From positions 1,054,001-1,118,000 of the forward strand of contig OZ244590.1 of assembly GCA_965218205.1 (NCBI GenBank): a DNA stretch of 64,000 nucleotides. Reading direction: 5' to 3'. A program made the position numbers and the translations under genes. The notes under the pieces are model-generated. The model worked only from the letters and a program-made list of their open reading frames with translations. It was not told where the DNA came from and made no database searches. The stretch's first letter is position 1. The number at the start of each line of letters is the position of its first letter. Positions 26,120 to 35,177 of this stretch are shown here, in pieces. The DNA comes from CBDDCA01 sp965218205. Lineage in GTDB: Bacteria > Spirochaetota > Spirochaetia > WTKD01 > G963693115.

Positions 26120-26163
26120 AAAATAAATAAGTAATTTTTAATAAAAGAAACAAGGAGAAAACA

Positions 26164-27174
26164 ATGAAAATTGCAATAAATGGATTTGGAAGAATAGGAA
26201 GAAATGTATTTAAGATAGCTCTTGAGAAAAAAGTGGATGTTATTGGTATCAATGATATTACAAATACAAAAACATTAGCTACTCTCTTAAAGTATGATTC
26301 CACACAAGGAAGATATCCTGGTTCAGTAGAATATACTGATAATGCACTTGTCGTAGACGGAAAAGAATACAAAGTGCATGCAGAAAGAAACCCAAAAAAC
26401 ATAGCATGGGGAGAGAAGCCCGATGTAGTGATTGAATCAACTGGTATTTTTACTCAGAGAAGCTCCGAAAAAGGAGGCTACGGTGATCACCTTGAAAATA
26501 CGCAGTTTCCAGCAAAAAAAGTAATACTCACAGTGCCTGCAAAAGACAGCATAGATAACATGATAGTTATGGGAGTAAATGAAGCAAGCTATAACGCAAA
26601 CGAGCACCATTGTGTCTCAAATGCTTCGTGTACCACAAACTGTCTTGCTCCAGTAGCAAAAGTATTACATGAAGCGTTTGGCATTACAAAAGGATTTATG
26701 ACAACAGTGCATTCTTATACCAACGATCAAGTAATACTGGATGCACCACATTCAGATTTGCGGAGAGCACGTTCTGGGGGAGTATCAATTATCCCTACAA
26801 CTACAGGAGCAGCAAGAGCAGTAGGGAAAGTACTGCCCGAACTTAACGGAAAGCTTGATGGGACTGCAATGAGAGTTCCTACTCCTACAGGCTCTATTGT
26901 TGATCTTGTTGCCTTTGTTGAAAAAGAAACAAGCACAGCAGAGGTAAATGCTGCTATAAAAAAAGCAGCAGAAGGAGAGCTAAAAGGAATACTTGAGTAT
27001 ACTGAAGATCCAATTGTTTCTGTTGATATTATTCATAATTCCGCATCTTCTGTTTTTGATGCACAGAGTACTATGGTTATTGGAAACATGATAAAGATTT
27101 TCTCTTGGTACGATAATGAATGGGGATATTCTAATCGAGTAGTTGATTTAGCAAAATTTATATCAAATAATTAA
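26164..27174 (+). CDS. gap: glyceraldehyde-3-phosphate dehydrogenase
   Basis: This glycolytic enzyme oxidises glyceraldehyde 3-phosphate with NAD and phosphate. The 336-residue protein has the Rossmann start INGFGRIGRNVF, the catalytic Cys156 in SNASCTTNCLAP, the catalytic His in TTVHSYTNDQ, and the C-terminal SWYDNEWGYSNRVVDL. A strong promoter and AAGGAG site precede it. It leads a glycolytic cluster with pgk (20-bp gap) and tpiA. Confidence 0.98.
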   Translation: MKIAINGFGRIGRNVFKIALEKKVDVIGINDITNTKTLATLLKYDSTQGRYPGSVEYTDNALVVDGKEYKVHAERNPKNIAWGEKPDVVIESTGIFTQRSSEKGGYGDHLENTQFPAKKVILTVPAKDSIDNMIVMGVNEASYNANEHHCVSNASCTTNCLAPVAKVLHEAFGITKGFMTTVHSYTNDQVILDAPHSDLRRARSGGVSIIPTTTGAARAVGKVLPELNGKLDGTAMRVPTPTGSIVDLVAFVEKETSTAEVNAAIKKAAEGELKGILEYTEDPIVSVDIIHNSASSVFDAQSTMVIGNMIKIFSWYDNEWGYSNRVVDLAKFISNN

Positions 27175-27194
27175 ACTATTGCCACGTTACATAT

Positions 27195-28400
27195 ATGTCA
27201 GATAGTGCTATTAAAACTATAGATGAAATTGCCTCTTTACAATCTAAGACAGTACTCGTACGGGTAGATTTTAATGTTCCATTGAGTAATGCTGTTGTAA
27301 GCGATGATACACGCATAAGAGCCGCAATTCCTACAATTAAAAAACTGGTAGAATCATCAGCAAAAATTGTATTGATGAGTCATTTAGGACGACCAAAGGG
27401 AGAAAAAAAAGCTGAGTTCAGTCTCTCTCCTGTGTACACACAGCTATGTGCTATAATAAAAGAACAGAGCATTGATACCAATGTTTTTTTTGCAGACGAT
27501 GTCATTGGTGATTCTGTACATCAAAAAATAAAAAACCTCAATGATGGTGATATACTCTTGCTAGAGAATATCCGTTTTTATGCAGAAGAAACAAAAAATG
27601 ATGAAGCATTTTCTAAAACACTCGCCTCTTATGTTGATATATTTATAAGTGATGCATTCGGTACTGTACATAGAGCACATGCTTCAACAGCAGGAGTAGC
27701 AAAGTATCTTCCTTCGTATGCAGGGTACTTAGTGGCAAAAGAATATTCTTTTTTTCAAAAACTATTGTCTTCCCCCGAACATCCTTTTGTGGCAGTCATT
27801 GGTGGCTCTAAAGTTTCCTCTAAAATTACTGTGTTAGAAAATCTCTTGCCGCATACCGATGCTTTTATTATTGCTGGAGGAATGGCATACACCTTTCTTG
27901 CAGTACAAGGATATAGCATTGGAGCAAGTTTATATGAGGAAGACTATACTTCTCATGCAAAGCAATTTTTAGAGAAAGCAAAAGCACAAAACAAGACAGT
28001 ATTGCTTCCTATGGATCATGTTGTAGCAGATACTTTTGATGCAAACGCACATGCACAGCCAGTGGATGCTATTGATATTCCTGATGGAAAGATAGCTATG
28101 GATATTGGAAAAAAGACTATTGCTGCAGGTATTGAGATGCTACAAGGAGCAAAAACAATTATCTGGAATGGTCCTATGGGAGTATTTGAATTTGATGCTT
28201 TTTCCTATGGTACTCAGCAAATAGCAAAGGCTATTGCTGACAATAAAGGGCTTACCGTAGTTGGAGGAGGAGATTCTGTTGCTGCAGCAAATAAATTTAA
28301 TGTATATAAAGAGTACACACATGTCTCTACTGGCGGAGGTGCATCATTAGAATTTTTGGAAGGAAAAAAACTGCCTGGTATTCAAGTGTTATTACGATAG
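27195..28400 (+). CDS. pgk: phosphoglycerate kinase
   Basis: The enzyme makes ATP from 1,3-bisphosphoglycerate. The 401-residue protein has VRVDFNVPL near the start, the substrate loop SHLGRPKG, the hinge and ADP region (NGPMGVFE), and the nucleotide-binding GGGDS near the C-terminus. Its length is normal. It lies between gap and tpiA, and its ribosome site is weak, so coupling to gap translation is likely. Confidence 0.98.
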   Translation: MSDSAIKTIDEIASLQSKTVLVRVDFNVPLSNAVVSDDTRIRAAIPTIKKLVESSAKIVLMSHLGRPKGEKKAEFSLSPVYTQLCAIIKEQSIDTNVFFADDVIGDSVHQKIKNLNDGDILLLENIRFYAEETKNDEAFSKTLASYVDIFISDAFGTVHRAHASTAGVAKYLPSYAGYLVAKEYSFFQKLLSSPEHPFVAVIGGSKVSSKITVLENLLPHTDAFIIAGGMAYTFLAVQGYSIGASLYEEDYTSHAKQFLEKAKAQNKTVLLPMDHVVADTFDANAHAQPVDAIDIPDGKIAMDIGKKTIAAGIEMLQGAKTIIWNGPMGVFEFDAFSYGTQQIAKAIADNKGLTVVGGGDSVAAANKFNVYKEYTHVSTGGGASLEFLEGKKLPGIQVLLR

Positions 28401-28431
28401 ATACTAAAAATAAACAGAGAAAGGAACGAAA

Positions 28432-29181
28432 ATGAAACGATTTATTGCAGGAAACTGGAAAATGAATTTAGAGAAAGCAGATGCTCTTTCTCTTGTGGAA
28501 GCAGTAAAGCACACTATGCCTCATGTAAGTGATGATACTACTGTTTGTATAGCTCCCCCTTTTGTATATTTGTCTGATATAGTAAAAGCAGTGGAAGGGA
28601 CACGCATTATAGTGTCTGCACAAAATGTTTCAAACAAAGAATCTGGGGCTTTTACGGGAGAAATATCTCCTACAATGCTTCGTGATATTGGAGTACAAGC
28701 TACTATTATTGGGCATTCTGAGCGTAGAACATTATTTTATGAAAATGATATGCTTATCAATGAAAAGGTATTGTTGGCATTACAGCATGACTTGAAAGTA
28801 ATATTGTGCATAGGCGAAACACTTGAAGAACGAGAAAGCAACAAGCTAGAAAGTGTATTGCAAACTCAGTTGTCATCAGGCTTACAGTCAGTTGATGCAA
28901 TTCAGCTCTTAAACATAGTGATTGCATATGAGCCAGTGTGGGCTATTGGGACAGGCAAAACAGCAACGAATGAAGTAGCAAATCAAACACATAGCATTGT
29001 TCGTAACATACTTGCCTCCTTATATGATAGTTCTCTTGCTGCATCTACTCCAATACTCTATGGAGGATCAGTCAATGATAGCAATGCACGTGAATTGCTT
29101 GCTATGAGTCATATTGATGGAGCATTGATTGGCGGAGCGTCACTCAAAAAAGATGCGTTTTGTTCTATAATGAAAGGATAG
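28432..29181 (+). CDS. tpiA: triosephosphate isomerase
   Basis: The 249-residue TIM-barrel enzyme interconverts dihydroxyacetone phosphate and glyceraldehyde 3-phosphate. Key residues are visible: Asn/Lys in AGNWKMN, the electrophilic His in IGHSERR, catalytic Glu in AYEPVWAIGTG, and the phosphate loop YGGSVN. AAAGGAACG is a good ribosome site. It follows pgk by 31 bp and precedes secG, an order shared by many bacteria including treponemes. Confidence 0.98.
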   Translation: MKRFIAGNWKMNLEKADALSLVEAVKHTMPHVSDDTTVCIAPPFVYLSDIVKAVEGTRIIVSAQNVSNKESGAFTGEISPTMLRDIGVQATIIGHSERRTLFYENDMLINEKVLLALQHDLKVILCIGETLEERESNKLESVLQTQLSSGLQSVDAIQLLNIVIAYEPVWAIGTGKTATNEVANQTHSIVRNILASLYDSSLAASTPILYGGSVNDSNARELLAMSHIDGALIGGASLKKDAFCSIMKG

Positions 29182-29228
29182 TGATATAATTTACAGCTAA
29201 TAATTTAGAAGAAATAGGAAGTGAAAAT

Positions 29229-29732
29229 ATGGCGTTTTTAATTGGTTTTTTAATTGTTATACTGGTGTTAGTGTCAATATTGTTGATATTAATTGTGTTA
29301 GCTCAAGATGATGGAGCAGAAGGTGCAGGGATGCTATTAGGAAGCAGTGCTAGTCAACAGTATGGTGCAAGGAAAGGAAATATCGTTACAAGAACAACGG
29401 GAATTTTAGCTACATTGTTTATAAGTGTTTCATTAGTCTTAGTGTTTTTGTTTAGAGAAAATGATACAAGTTTACAAGCTATAGAAAGTGAAGTAGAAGA
29501 TTCTTCCGAAAATCAACTTGTAGAATGGTGGGCAAAGGATGAAGCCACCGATACTACTACCGATGCAGACGGAGAAGAAAGCGAAGCAGTGATAACAAAT
29601 GATGTGAGTGATGATACAGAGATAAATGCAGAGACTACCGATACAGACAAGGAATCAGGAGCAGAAGCCACTATTTTTATAGACGATACATCTACAGATA
29701 ATACAGACACTACTTCTTCTATAGAAAATTAA
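29229..29732 (+). CDS. secG: SecG preprotein translocase subunit with long acidic tail
   Basis: SecG is a small membrane subunit of the SecYEG channel. Two transmembrane helices (about 2-25 and 57-80) flank the conserved cytoplasmic loop, including LLGSSASQQYGARKG (family consensus GGGSAxxLFGxRG). At 167 residues it is about twice the usual length, because of an acidic Asp/Glu/Thr-rich tail from about residue 85 with no hydrophobic content. The tail is probably disordered. It follows tpiA. Confidence 0.9.
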   Translation: MAFLIGFLIVILVLVSILLILIVLAQDDGAEGAGMLLGSSASQQYGARKGNIVTRTTGILATLFISVSLVLVFLFRENDTSLQAIESEVEDSSENQLVEWWAKDEATDTTTDADGEESEAVITNDVSDDTEINAETTDTDKESGAEATIFIDDTSTDNTDTTSSIEN

Positions 29733-29807
29733 TTTTGAAAGCACAGATAGATGATACCTCGTTAAAAAATGTATGAGGAGTATTAGTAGTTATACTTTTT
29801 ATGATAT

Positions 29808-30569
29808 ATGGACTATTTCATTGACTATTATGCTATTTTAGATATTGATTCATCCTCAACTATAAGTGAGATTAAAGCATCGTTTAGAAATAAACTGAAA
29901 CTTCTTCACCCTGATTTGCAGAGTGATATTCAAAGTTCGTTTATTAAAGATGCTGTTGCTCACTCGCAGAACAATGAACTGTTACAGTTAATTCAAGCGT
30001 ATAATGTATTATCAAGCCCCATAAAACGTAAGCGATATGATAGGCATGTGCTTAAAGCCCCATCGTATGTTCAAAGAAAAAAAAGAGAATTTAATTACGA
30101 AGAATTTCTTAATGAAAGACAGCATATTTTTTCTTATCGTGTAAAATTGTTTATGTATGATTTAGTACATAAGTCAGGAAAGAGAGCCATAATGATCTAT
30201 GAGAATATTCTTTTTGAGAAAAAGAAACTGCTCTTAAAATCAGAACTAGGTCGTTTTGATTACATTGATTGTCTTGCTCTTATGACTGAGTACTATCAAG
30301 AGAGAGCTGCATATGGAGATATTGATAAATGTATTGTATTATACAGAGAAATATTTCAATTAGAACAGAGAATATATTACTTTAAGGATTATATGAATGT
30401 ATTGATAGAGCAGATACAAAGTTTGTTAGAAAAACATATGTTACTGTACTCAAAAGAAAGCATACAACAAAAAGATGCATTACACGATTTGTTTGCCTGT
30501 GTGCTTAATTGGGAAATTACTCCCTCTGCAGTAAAAAAAATGAAAGAGCTACAAATTTTTTATCGGTAA
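29808..30569 (+). CDS. J-domain protein (DnaJ-like, no zinc finger)
   Basis: Residues 5-70 are a J domain: YYAILDIDSSSTISEIKASFR with HPD at 34-36 and the closing YNVLSSPIKRKRYD. The remaining 180 residues are helical, Lys/Tyr/Leu-rich and not recognised. No Gly/Phe linker or zinc-finger domain is present, so this is a class C J-protein that would direct Hsp70 to one special task or client. The ATG at 29808 lacks an obvious ribosome site. A second, complete dnaJ is at 14363-15496. Confidence 0.8.
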   Translation: MDYFIDYYAILDIDSSSTISEIKASFRNKLKLLHPDLQSDIQSSFIKDAVAHSQNNELLQLIQAYNVLSSPIKRKRYDRHVLKAPSYVQRKKREFNYEEFLNERQHIFSYRVKLFMYDLVHKSGKRAIMIYENILFEKKKLLLKSELGRFDYIDCLALMTEYYQERAAYGDIDKCIVLYREIFQLEQRIYYFKDYMNVLIEQIQSLLEKHMLLYSKESIQQKDALHDLFACVLNWEITPSAVKKMKELQIFYR

Positions 30570-30605
30570 GAAATTCATATATTGTTTTTTTCTCTGTAGT
30601 ATCTA

Positions 30606-30650
30606 TATTGTCATGGATTTTGGAGGTTCATACGAGAGGGTAAAAGTACA
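30606..30650 (-). repeat. second solo sequence resembling the IS left end
   Basis: The reverse complement begins TGTACTTTTACCCTCTCGTA and matches the outer 45 bp of the IS (48538-48582) at 37 of 45 positions. It lies between the J-domain gene and the isomerase gene with no transposase attached. Confidence 0.6.
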
Positions 30651-30705
30651 AATAAATGTATATTATAGCTTGTATTTATATGGGTATTAGTATATAGTGG
30701 TAAAT

Positions 30706-31785
30706 ATGGAACGATTATTATCTTTTAGAGTAAGGTCTGCAGGTTCTGTAAAATATATTTTCCTATGCGTGTTATTGATAAGTAATGCTATAGGGCTATG
30801 GTCTCAGATATTGGATAAAAGCATTGCTGTTGTGTCTCTTTATAAAACAGAAAATGTATCGTTAAAGACGGTGGATATGCAGTATGATTTATTGCAAAGA
30901 CAAGCAGAAAATCTTACAGGAATTGCTGAAACATCTATTACAAAGAAAGAGGTGTTAGAAGCAGCTATCAATGATATACTTATTACACAGGAAGCAAATA
31001 AAAGCGGGGTAGTTGTAACTGCTAAACAGATAGATGATATTATACAATTTCAAAAGGAGGCGTATGGCACTCCTATTTCCGATGAAGATTTTCAATCATT
31101 GATGGTAAAACAAACAGGGTTGCAATGGCCAGATTATAGAGAACAAATTCGTAAGCGTATTTTACAAGAACAGTATATTGCTACAAAATATCAAAAAGAT
31201 TTACAAGTAGTACGAGAACCTACAGAAGCAGAGATACAAAAACTCTATGATGAATATGCTACACGATTTATCAACCCTTCCATGTTACGATCTGAACATT
31301 TATTTTGGGATTTTCGTGGATTGAATGCTGCAGAAAGAAAAACACTAAAACAAGAAGCACAAAAGATGGCACAGACTATCGATAATGATGTGGCTGTATT
31401 TGACAAAGAGTTAAAAAAATCACTTGAAAATCCTGCTATTGAAGGAGGAGATTTGGGGTATATTATACGAGATGAGCAGACAAAAGAGATTCTTGGTGCT
31501 AGCTTTTTGGATATAGTTTTTGCACTCAAAGACAATCAAGTGAGTGATTTGGTTACCTCAAACAGTGGGTATCATATTGTGAAAATTACTGATAAACGTC
31601 CTGCAAAATTATTAGGCTTAGAAGATCCCATTTTGCCTGGAGAAAAAGTCACGGTAAAGCAAAGAATTATTACAACATTACAAACTCAGTATCGTCAAGA
31701 AAAATTTGCAGATCTCATACAAAAAGAGGTAGAAGAATTACGTAAGAGGGCATCTGTGCGTATTCTTGATGATCAGTTTAAGTAA
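30706..31785 (+). CDS. SurA/PpiC-type periplasmic peptidyl-prolyl isomerase
   Basis: A hydrophobic leader (about residues 17-35, ending near LWSQ) points to export. The N-terminal half is a SurA-type chaperone domain (about 55-165, with QRQAEN...VLEAAINDILITQEANK and EQIRKRILQEQYI). The second half is a parvulin rotamase domain (MLRSEHLFWDF...GGDLGYI...NSGYHIVKITDKRP). SurA proteins help outer-membrane proteins fold. An in-frame GTG at 30697 is an alternative start. nusB begins five bases after the stop, so the two are co-transcribed. Confidence 0.85.
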   Translation: MERLLSFRVRSAGSVKYIFLCVLLISNAIGLWSQILDKSIAVVSLYKTENVSLKTVDMQYDLLQRQAENLTGIAETSITKKEVLEAAINDILITQEANKSGVVVTAKQIDDIIQFQKEAYGTPISDEDFQSLMVKQTGLQWPDYREQIRKRILQEQYIATKYQKDLQVVREPTEAEIQKLYDEYATRFINPSMLRSEHLFWDFRGLNAAERKTLKQEAQKMAQTIDNDVAVFDKELKKSLENPAIEGGDLGYIIRDEQTKEILGASFLDIVFALKDNQVSDLVTSNSGYHIVKITDKRPAKLLGLEDPILPGEKVTVKQRIITTLQTQYRQEKFADLIQKEVEELRKRASVRILDDQFK

Positions 31786-31790
31786 AAAAA

Positions 31791-32261
31791 TTGGGTGCTC
31801 ATAAACAACGAGTTCTGGCGTTTCAGGCAATGTATATGTATGAATGTAGTGCTCTAAAAGATACAGAAAAAAAGAAGCAGTATGTTCTTAATTCTTTTTT
31901 ATCAGAAACATATACATCCTCAGTACAAACATTGGCTGTAGATATATTTTGTTCTGCTGTTGCTCATATTTCAATAATTGATTCTATTATTCACAGAACT
32001 ATCAACCAATATTTTACCGATAGCATTAGTTTTAAAGTACTATCAATAACAGTAGTGTCAATACTGCGTGTTGCAATAGCAGAGCTGCTTTTCTTTTCTC
32101 AACTGCATGCTGATAAAAACATTGTATCTGCTATTGAAAAAAAATCCTTAGTTATTGATGAAGCTATTATTCTCAGTAAGATATATGCCGAAGATAATGC
32201 ATATAAGCTCGTACATGCTTTACTTGATAAGGCAGTGATACATGAGCTTAGTCGCACCTGA
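31791..32261 (+). CDS. nusB: transcription antitermination factor NusB
   Basis: NusB binds boxA RNA with S10 in rRNA antitermination. The 156-residue protein begins with HKQRVLAFQAMYMYEC, matching the family RRxAREiALQaLY, and ends with IDEAIILSKIYAEDNAYKLVHALLDK (family LIxEAVELAKKYS...FVNGVLD). The start is a TTG at 31791; no ATG is available upstream in frame, so initiation is probably coupled to the preceding gene, which stops five bases earlier. Confidence 0.85.
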   Translation: MGAHKQRVLAFQAMYMYECSALKDTEKKKQYVLNSFLSETYTSSVQTLAVDIFCSAVAHISIIDSIIHRTINQYFTDSISFKVLSITVVSILRVAIAELLFFSQLHADKNIVSAIEKKSLVIDEAIILSKIYAEDNAYKLVHALLDKAVIHELSRT

Positions 32262-32302
32262 TAAGATAGAGATATGCAATCATACGATATGTATTTAGTA
32301 TA

Positions 32303-34081
32303 ATGGAAAAAAATAATCGTACAGACAGATCAAATATTGCTACTAAGAGAATGTCTTTAAGAAAGCTCTTTTTTTTATTGATTATTCTTTGTGTTGTTAT
32401 AGTGACAGGTATGTTTCTTATGCTGTTATATTTTCGTAGTGACAGGCATTTCATTGGACAAATACAAAAGAAAGCAAGTACTCCAAAAGACTTATATGAT
32501 AATCATGATGAGCTTCTTTTACGTGCAAATTCTGCACTGCAATATCTTATGCTATTAAAAAGGCTAGATGCCTACGATATGAATGCTGTGTTTCAAAAAA
32601 CCTTAGAAACAGCATTGCAAGAGTATACTACGATAGAGCTACAAGCCTTAGCATTGAATCAACAGCTCTATACGAATGATTTTTCTCTTTTTTCTTCATT
32701 TACTTTTAATGTAGCTGAAATATATCAGCAGTATCCTGCGTTAGTGCGGTATTATCTGTATGTACGATATAAAAAAGCATATGTATCTACACTTGCTGAT
32801 GAAGATGATCCGTTTTTCTTTCTTACTAATATTGCTATAGGAGACTCTTATGTCAACTTTTTAGAGAAAAATCATTTCATGCATTACGATGAGCTGTTAC
32901 AATTTCTGTACTTTTCTCAAGAATATACACGAACTATATATGATTATTATTTGCTCTATAATCTTACCAAAAGAGATATGTTTCAATTTATTTTATATCT
33001 ATATTACAGTGTAAAAAATGATAGCACTATGGCATCAGTTCTTTTAGCAAGCATTGATGATACATGGAAAATGGAACATAAGGCTCTGATAGAAAAAAGT
33101 ACACAGCTACTTTCGTTTACTATGAATAGAAACATATCGTCTTTGACTGGCATATCGCATAATTCTTTTTATGCTATTGCATTGGATTTATATGCTAAAG
33201 ACATGAATTCTGCATTACTGTACTTACAAAGATTGGTAGATACATATGGTATATACGAGTTAGATGATACTGCTTTGGAACTTTATTTTTGGTTGAGTAG
33301 AAATTTTTCAAAGGAATATAATATAAAAAAACTTAATGATTATTTTCTGCAAATAACACATAGGATATATAACTCTGTCCCTTTGACTTTGCAGTATATG
33401 TTATACTTATATACTGTAGATCCAGAGAAAGGGATGCAAGTATTAAACACATTTCATTTTAGCACAAATGTCTTAGAGTCTCCGTATATACAATACTTAA
33501 AAATTCTTTTGGAAGGATATGATATACCATATCAGAATGTATTTCTTCAACAAAAACTGGAAAGTTTTTTTTCTGTAGATGATCAATATTTATTTTATGA
33601 TCTTTTGCTATTAAGAGCAGGGAAGATAGTACAGTACTATGATTCAAATGCTGTTTCAGTATTCTTTTCTCAGTATATTGAGTTTGAAAATATATTGTTT
33701 CCATATAAAATGTATTATCTTTTGCAAAGAGCTTCTCTTAAGGATCTTGCACAGGATGAAAAAGAAAATATGATAATGCTATTTCACTTGGAAGATACAT
33801 CATGGTGGAATGCATTTAATGTAGCAATATGGAATATTGAGAATAGGAATTTTTCAACAGCGTTACAATATTTACAAATTTCTCAAGATACTGTTCCTTA
33901 TCTTACTAATCACTTGCAAATTCAGTATCTTATACAGTATATTCGTATAGCTACTTTTCAAAAAAACTATGATTTAGCAGAGATATATATTGATTCTTTG
34001 CAAAAGTTACAGGCAACTAATAGTTATATACAGTTGTTACAAAGTATGCTTGAACAATCTAAAAATACTCCAGATGAATGA
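32303..34081 (+). CDS. membrane-anchored helical-repeat protein of unknown function
   Basis: One transmembrane helix (about 21-43) follows a short basic cytoplasmic tail, so most of the 592 residues should face the periplasm. The rest is Leu/Tyr/Gln-rich and all-helical, with stretches that resemble TPR pairs near the C-terminus (FSTALQYLQISQDTVPYL and YDLAEIYIDSLQKLQATNSYI). The family is not recognised. It follows nusB by 41 bp and may end that operon. A role as a scaffold is possible but not shown. Confidence 0.7.
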   Translation: MEKNNRTDRSNIATKRMSLRKLFFLLIILCVVIVTGMFLMLLYFRSDRHFIGQIQKKASTPKDLYDNHDELLLRANSALQYLMLLKRLDAYDMNAVFQKTLETALQEYTTIELQALALNQQLYTNDFSLFSSFTFNVAEIYQQYPALVRYYLYVRYKKAYVSTLADEDDPFFFLTNIAIGDSYVNFLEKNHFMHYDELLQFLYFSQEYTRTIYDYYLLYNLTKRDMFQFILYLYYSVKNDSTMASVLLASIDDTWKMEHKALIEKSTQLLSFTMNRNISSLTGISHNSFYAIALDLYAKDMNSALLYLQRLVDTYGIYELDDTALELYFWLSRNFSKEYNIKKLNDYFLQITHRIYNSVPLTLQYMLYLYTVDPEKGMQVLNTFHFSTNVLESPYIQYLKILLEGYDIPYQNVFLQQKLESFFSVDDQYLFYDLLLLRAGKIVQYYDSNAVSVFFSQYIEFENILFPYKMYYLLQRASLKDLAQDEKENMIMLFHLEDTSWWNAFNVAIWNIENRNFSTALQYLQISQDTVPYLTNHLQIQYLIQYIRIATFQKNYDLAEIYIDSLQKLQATNSYIQLLQSMLEQSKNTPDE

Positions 34082-34130
34082 AATATTATAGTACACTCAA
34101 AATATATTTTTTTCAAATATCAGTAAAGAA

Positions 34131-34592
34131 TTAAGAAACATAACCTAATCTAATAGCCATTGCTATTTCGGATACTTGAAATAATCTTGCTAACTTTGAT
34201 ATATCAAAATTATATTTTCTTGCTTCTGTCATAAGAATTGGCATGGGCATAATTATATCAGCAGCCAGTTCATTTGCTTCCTTTTCTTGCTCATTAGATA
34301 ATTTACTTCTGTATAATTCATCCTCGATTATTCCATCTCCTATTTGTTCTTTATGTAATATAAAATGTGCTATTTCATGTGCAACTGTAAATCTTTGTCT
34401 TGCTTTTTGAGCCTCTAAATTTACTACTATTCTGTATTTACCGTTTTTTATGTATATTTTACCTGATATATTTTTACCAAACTCTCTACTACCGTATATG
34501 TCTAAACCCAAGTACACTGCTATTTTTGATAATTTTATTGGTGGCTTTTTATGGTTTTCTCTTAAATATGTTAAAAATTGTGTATATTCCAT
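34131..34592 (-). CDS. ImmA/IrrE-family metallopeptidase
   Basis: This 153-residue protein carries the zinc-peptidase motif VAHEIAHFIL (HExxH) followed by EANELAADIIMP, whose Glu is the third ligand. The fold is that of ImmA, which cleaves phage repressors, and of toxins of the COG2856 type. Its ATG directly abuts the stop of the upstream membrane-protein gene, so both are translated as one unit. No Xre-type repressor gene is adjacent, unlike common ImmA pairs. Confidence 0.88.
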   Translation of the reverse strand: MEYTQFLTYLRENHKKPPIKLSKIAVYLGLDIYGSREFGKNISGKIYIKNGKYRIVVNLEAQKARQRFTVAHEIAHFILHKEQIGDGIIEDELYRSKLSNEQEKEANELAADIIMPMPILMTEARKYNFDISKLARLFQVSEIAMAIRLGYVS

Positions 34593-35024
34593 TTATTTAT
34601 CTATATCTATTTTTTTCTCTTTTTTTATATTGTCATCTAAGTCAATAACCTTTTTTATATGAGAGATTTCATATTCTAACTTTCTTATCATTTCAATTTT
34701 ACTAACATTTAATTCTCTATATATCTCTTCCGTTCTTAATGTAGCTGTGTTTTCTGCTGCAGTTTTTGCTGTACTCTTAAGTTCTCTCCATCCAAAAAAT
34801 CCTAATATACTAGCTACAACAGCAGAGAATGTAATAAATACACCAAATATCATTAAATGTAATGATATTTGGTCTATCTTTTCATAATAGCATATATCTT
34901 TTTTGTTTATTATGATGTTATTGAACATAAAGCTCCAAATAATTAGGCAACTGATAACTATTGATACAATAATAAGCAAAATATTCATTATAGAATGTGT
35001 TTTTTCATCGTTAAAATTATCCAT
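34593..35024 (-). CDS. two-helix membrane protein with cytoplasmic coiled coil
   Basis: Transmembrane helices lie at about 13-34 and 55-79. A charged, heptad-like helix follows from about 85 to the C-terminus (AAENTATLRTEEIYRELNVSKIEMIRKLEYEISHIKKV). The family is not recognised. The gene ends with TAA immediately followed by the ATG of the ImmA-type peptidase, a conserved-looking coupling that suggests a functional pair, perhaps a membrane sensor or substrate of the peptidase. Confidence 0.7.
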   Translation of the reverse strand: MDNFNDEKTHSIMNILLIIVSIVISCLIIWSFMFNNIIINKKDICYYEKIDQISLHLMIFGVFITFSAVVASILGFFGWRELKSTAKTAAENTATLRTEEIYRELNVSKIEMIRKLEYEISHIKKVIDLDDNIKKEKKIDIDK

Positions 35025-35177
35025 GCCTGCCCCTTATTTTACTATCGAAAGATAATCATTTACAATACTATCATTATTATTACTTGATTGTCTTTTTAGT
35101 GTATTATTGTATGCAGTTTCCCATGTAAGTATTGTTGACAAGTACATTATGTAATGCTACTCTTAATATAAGAGTAT

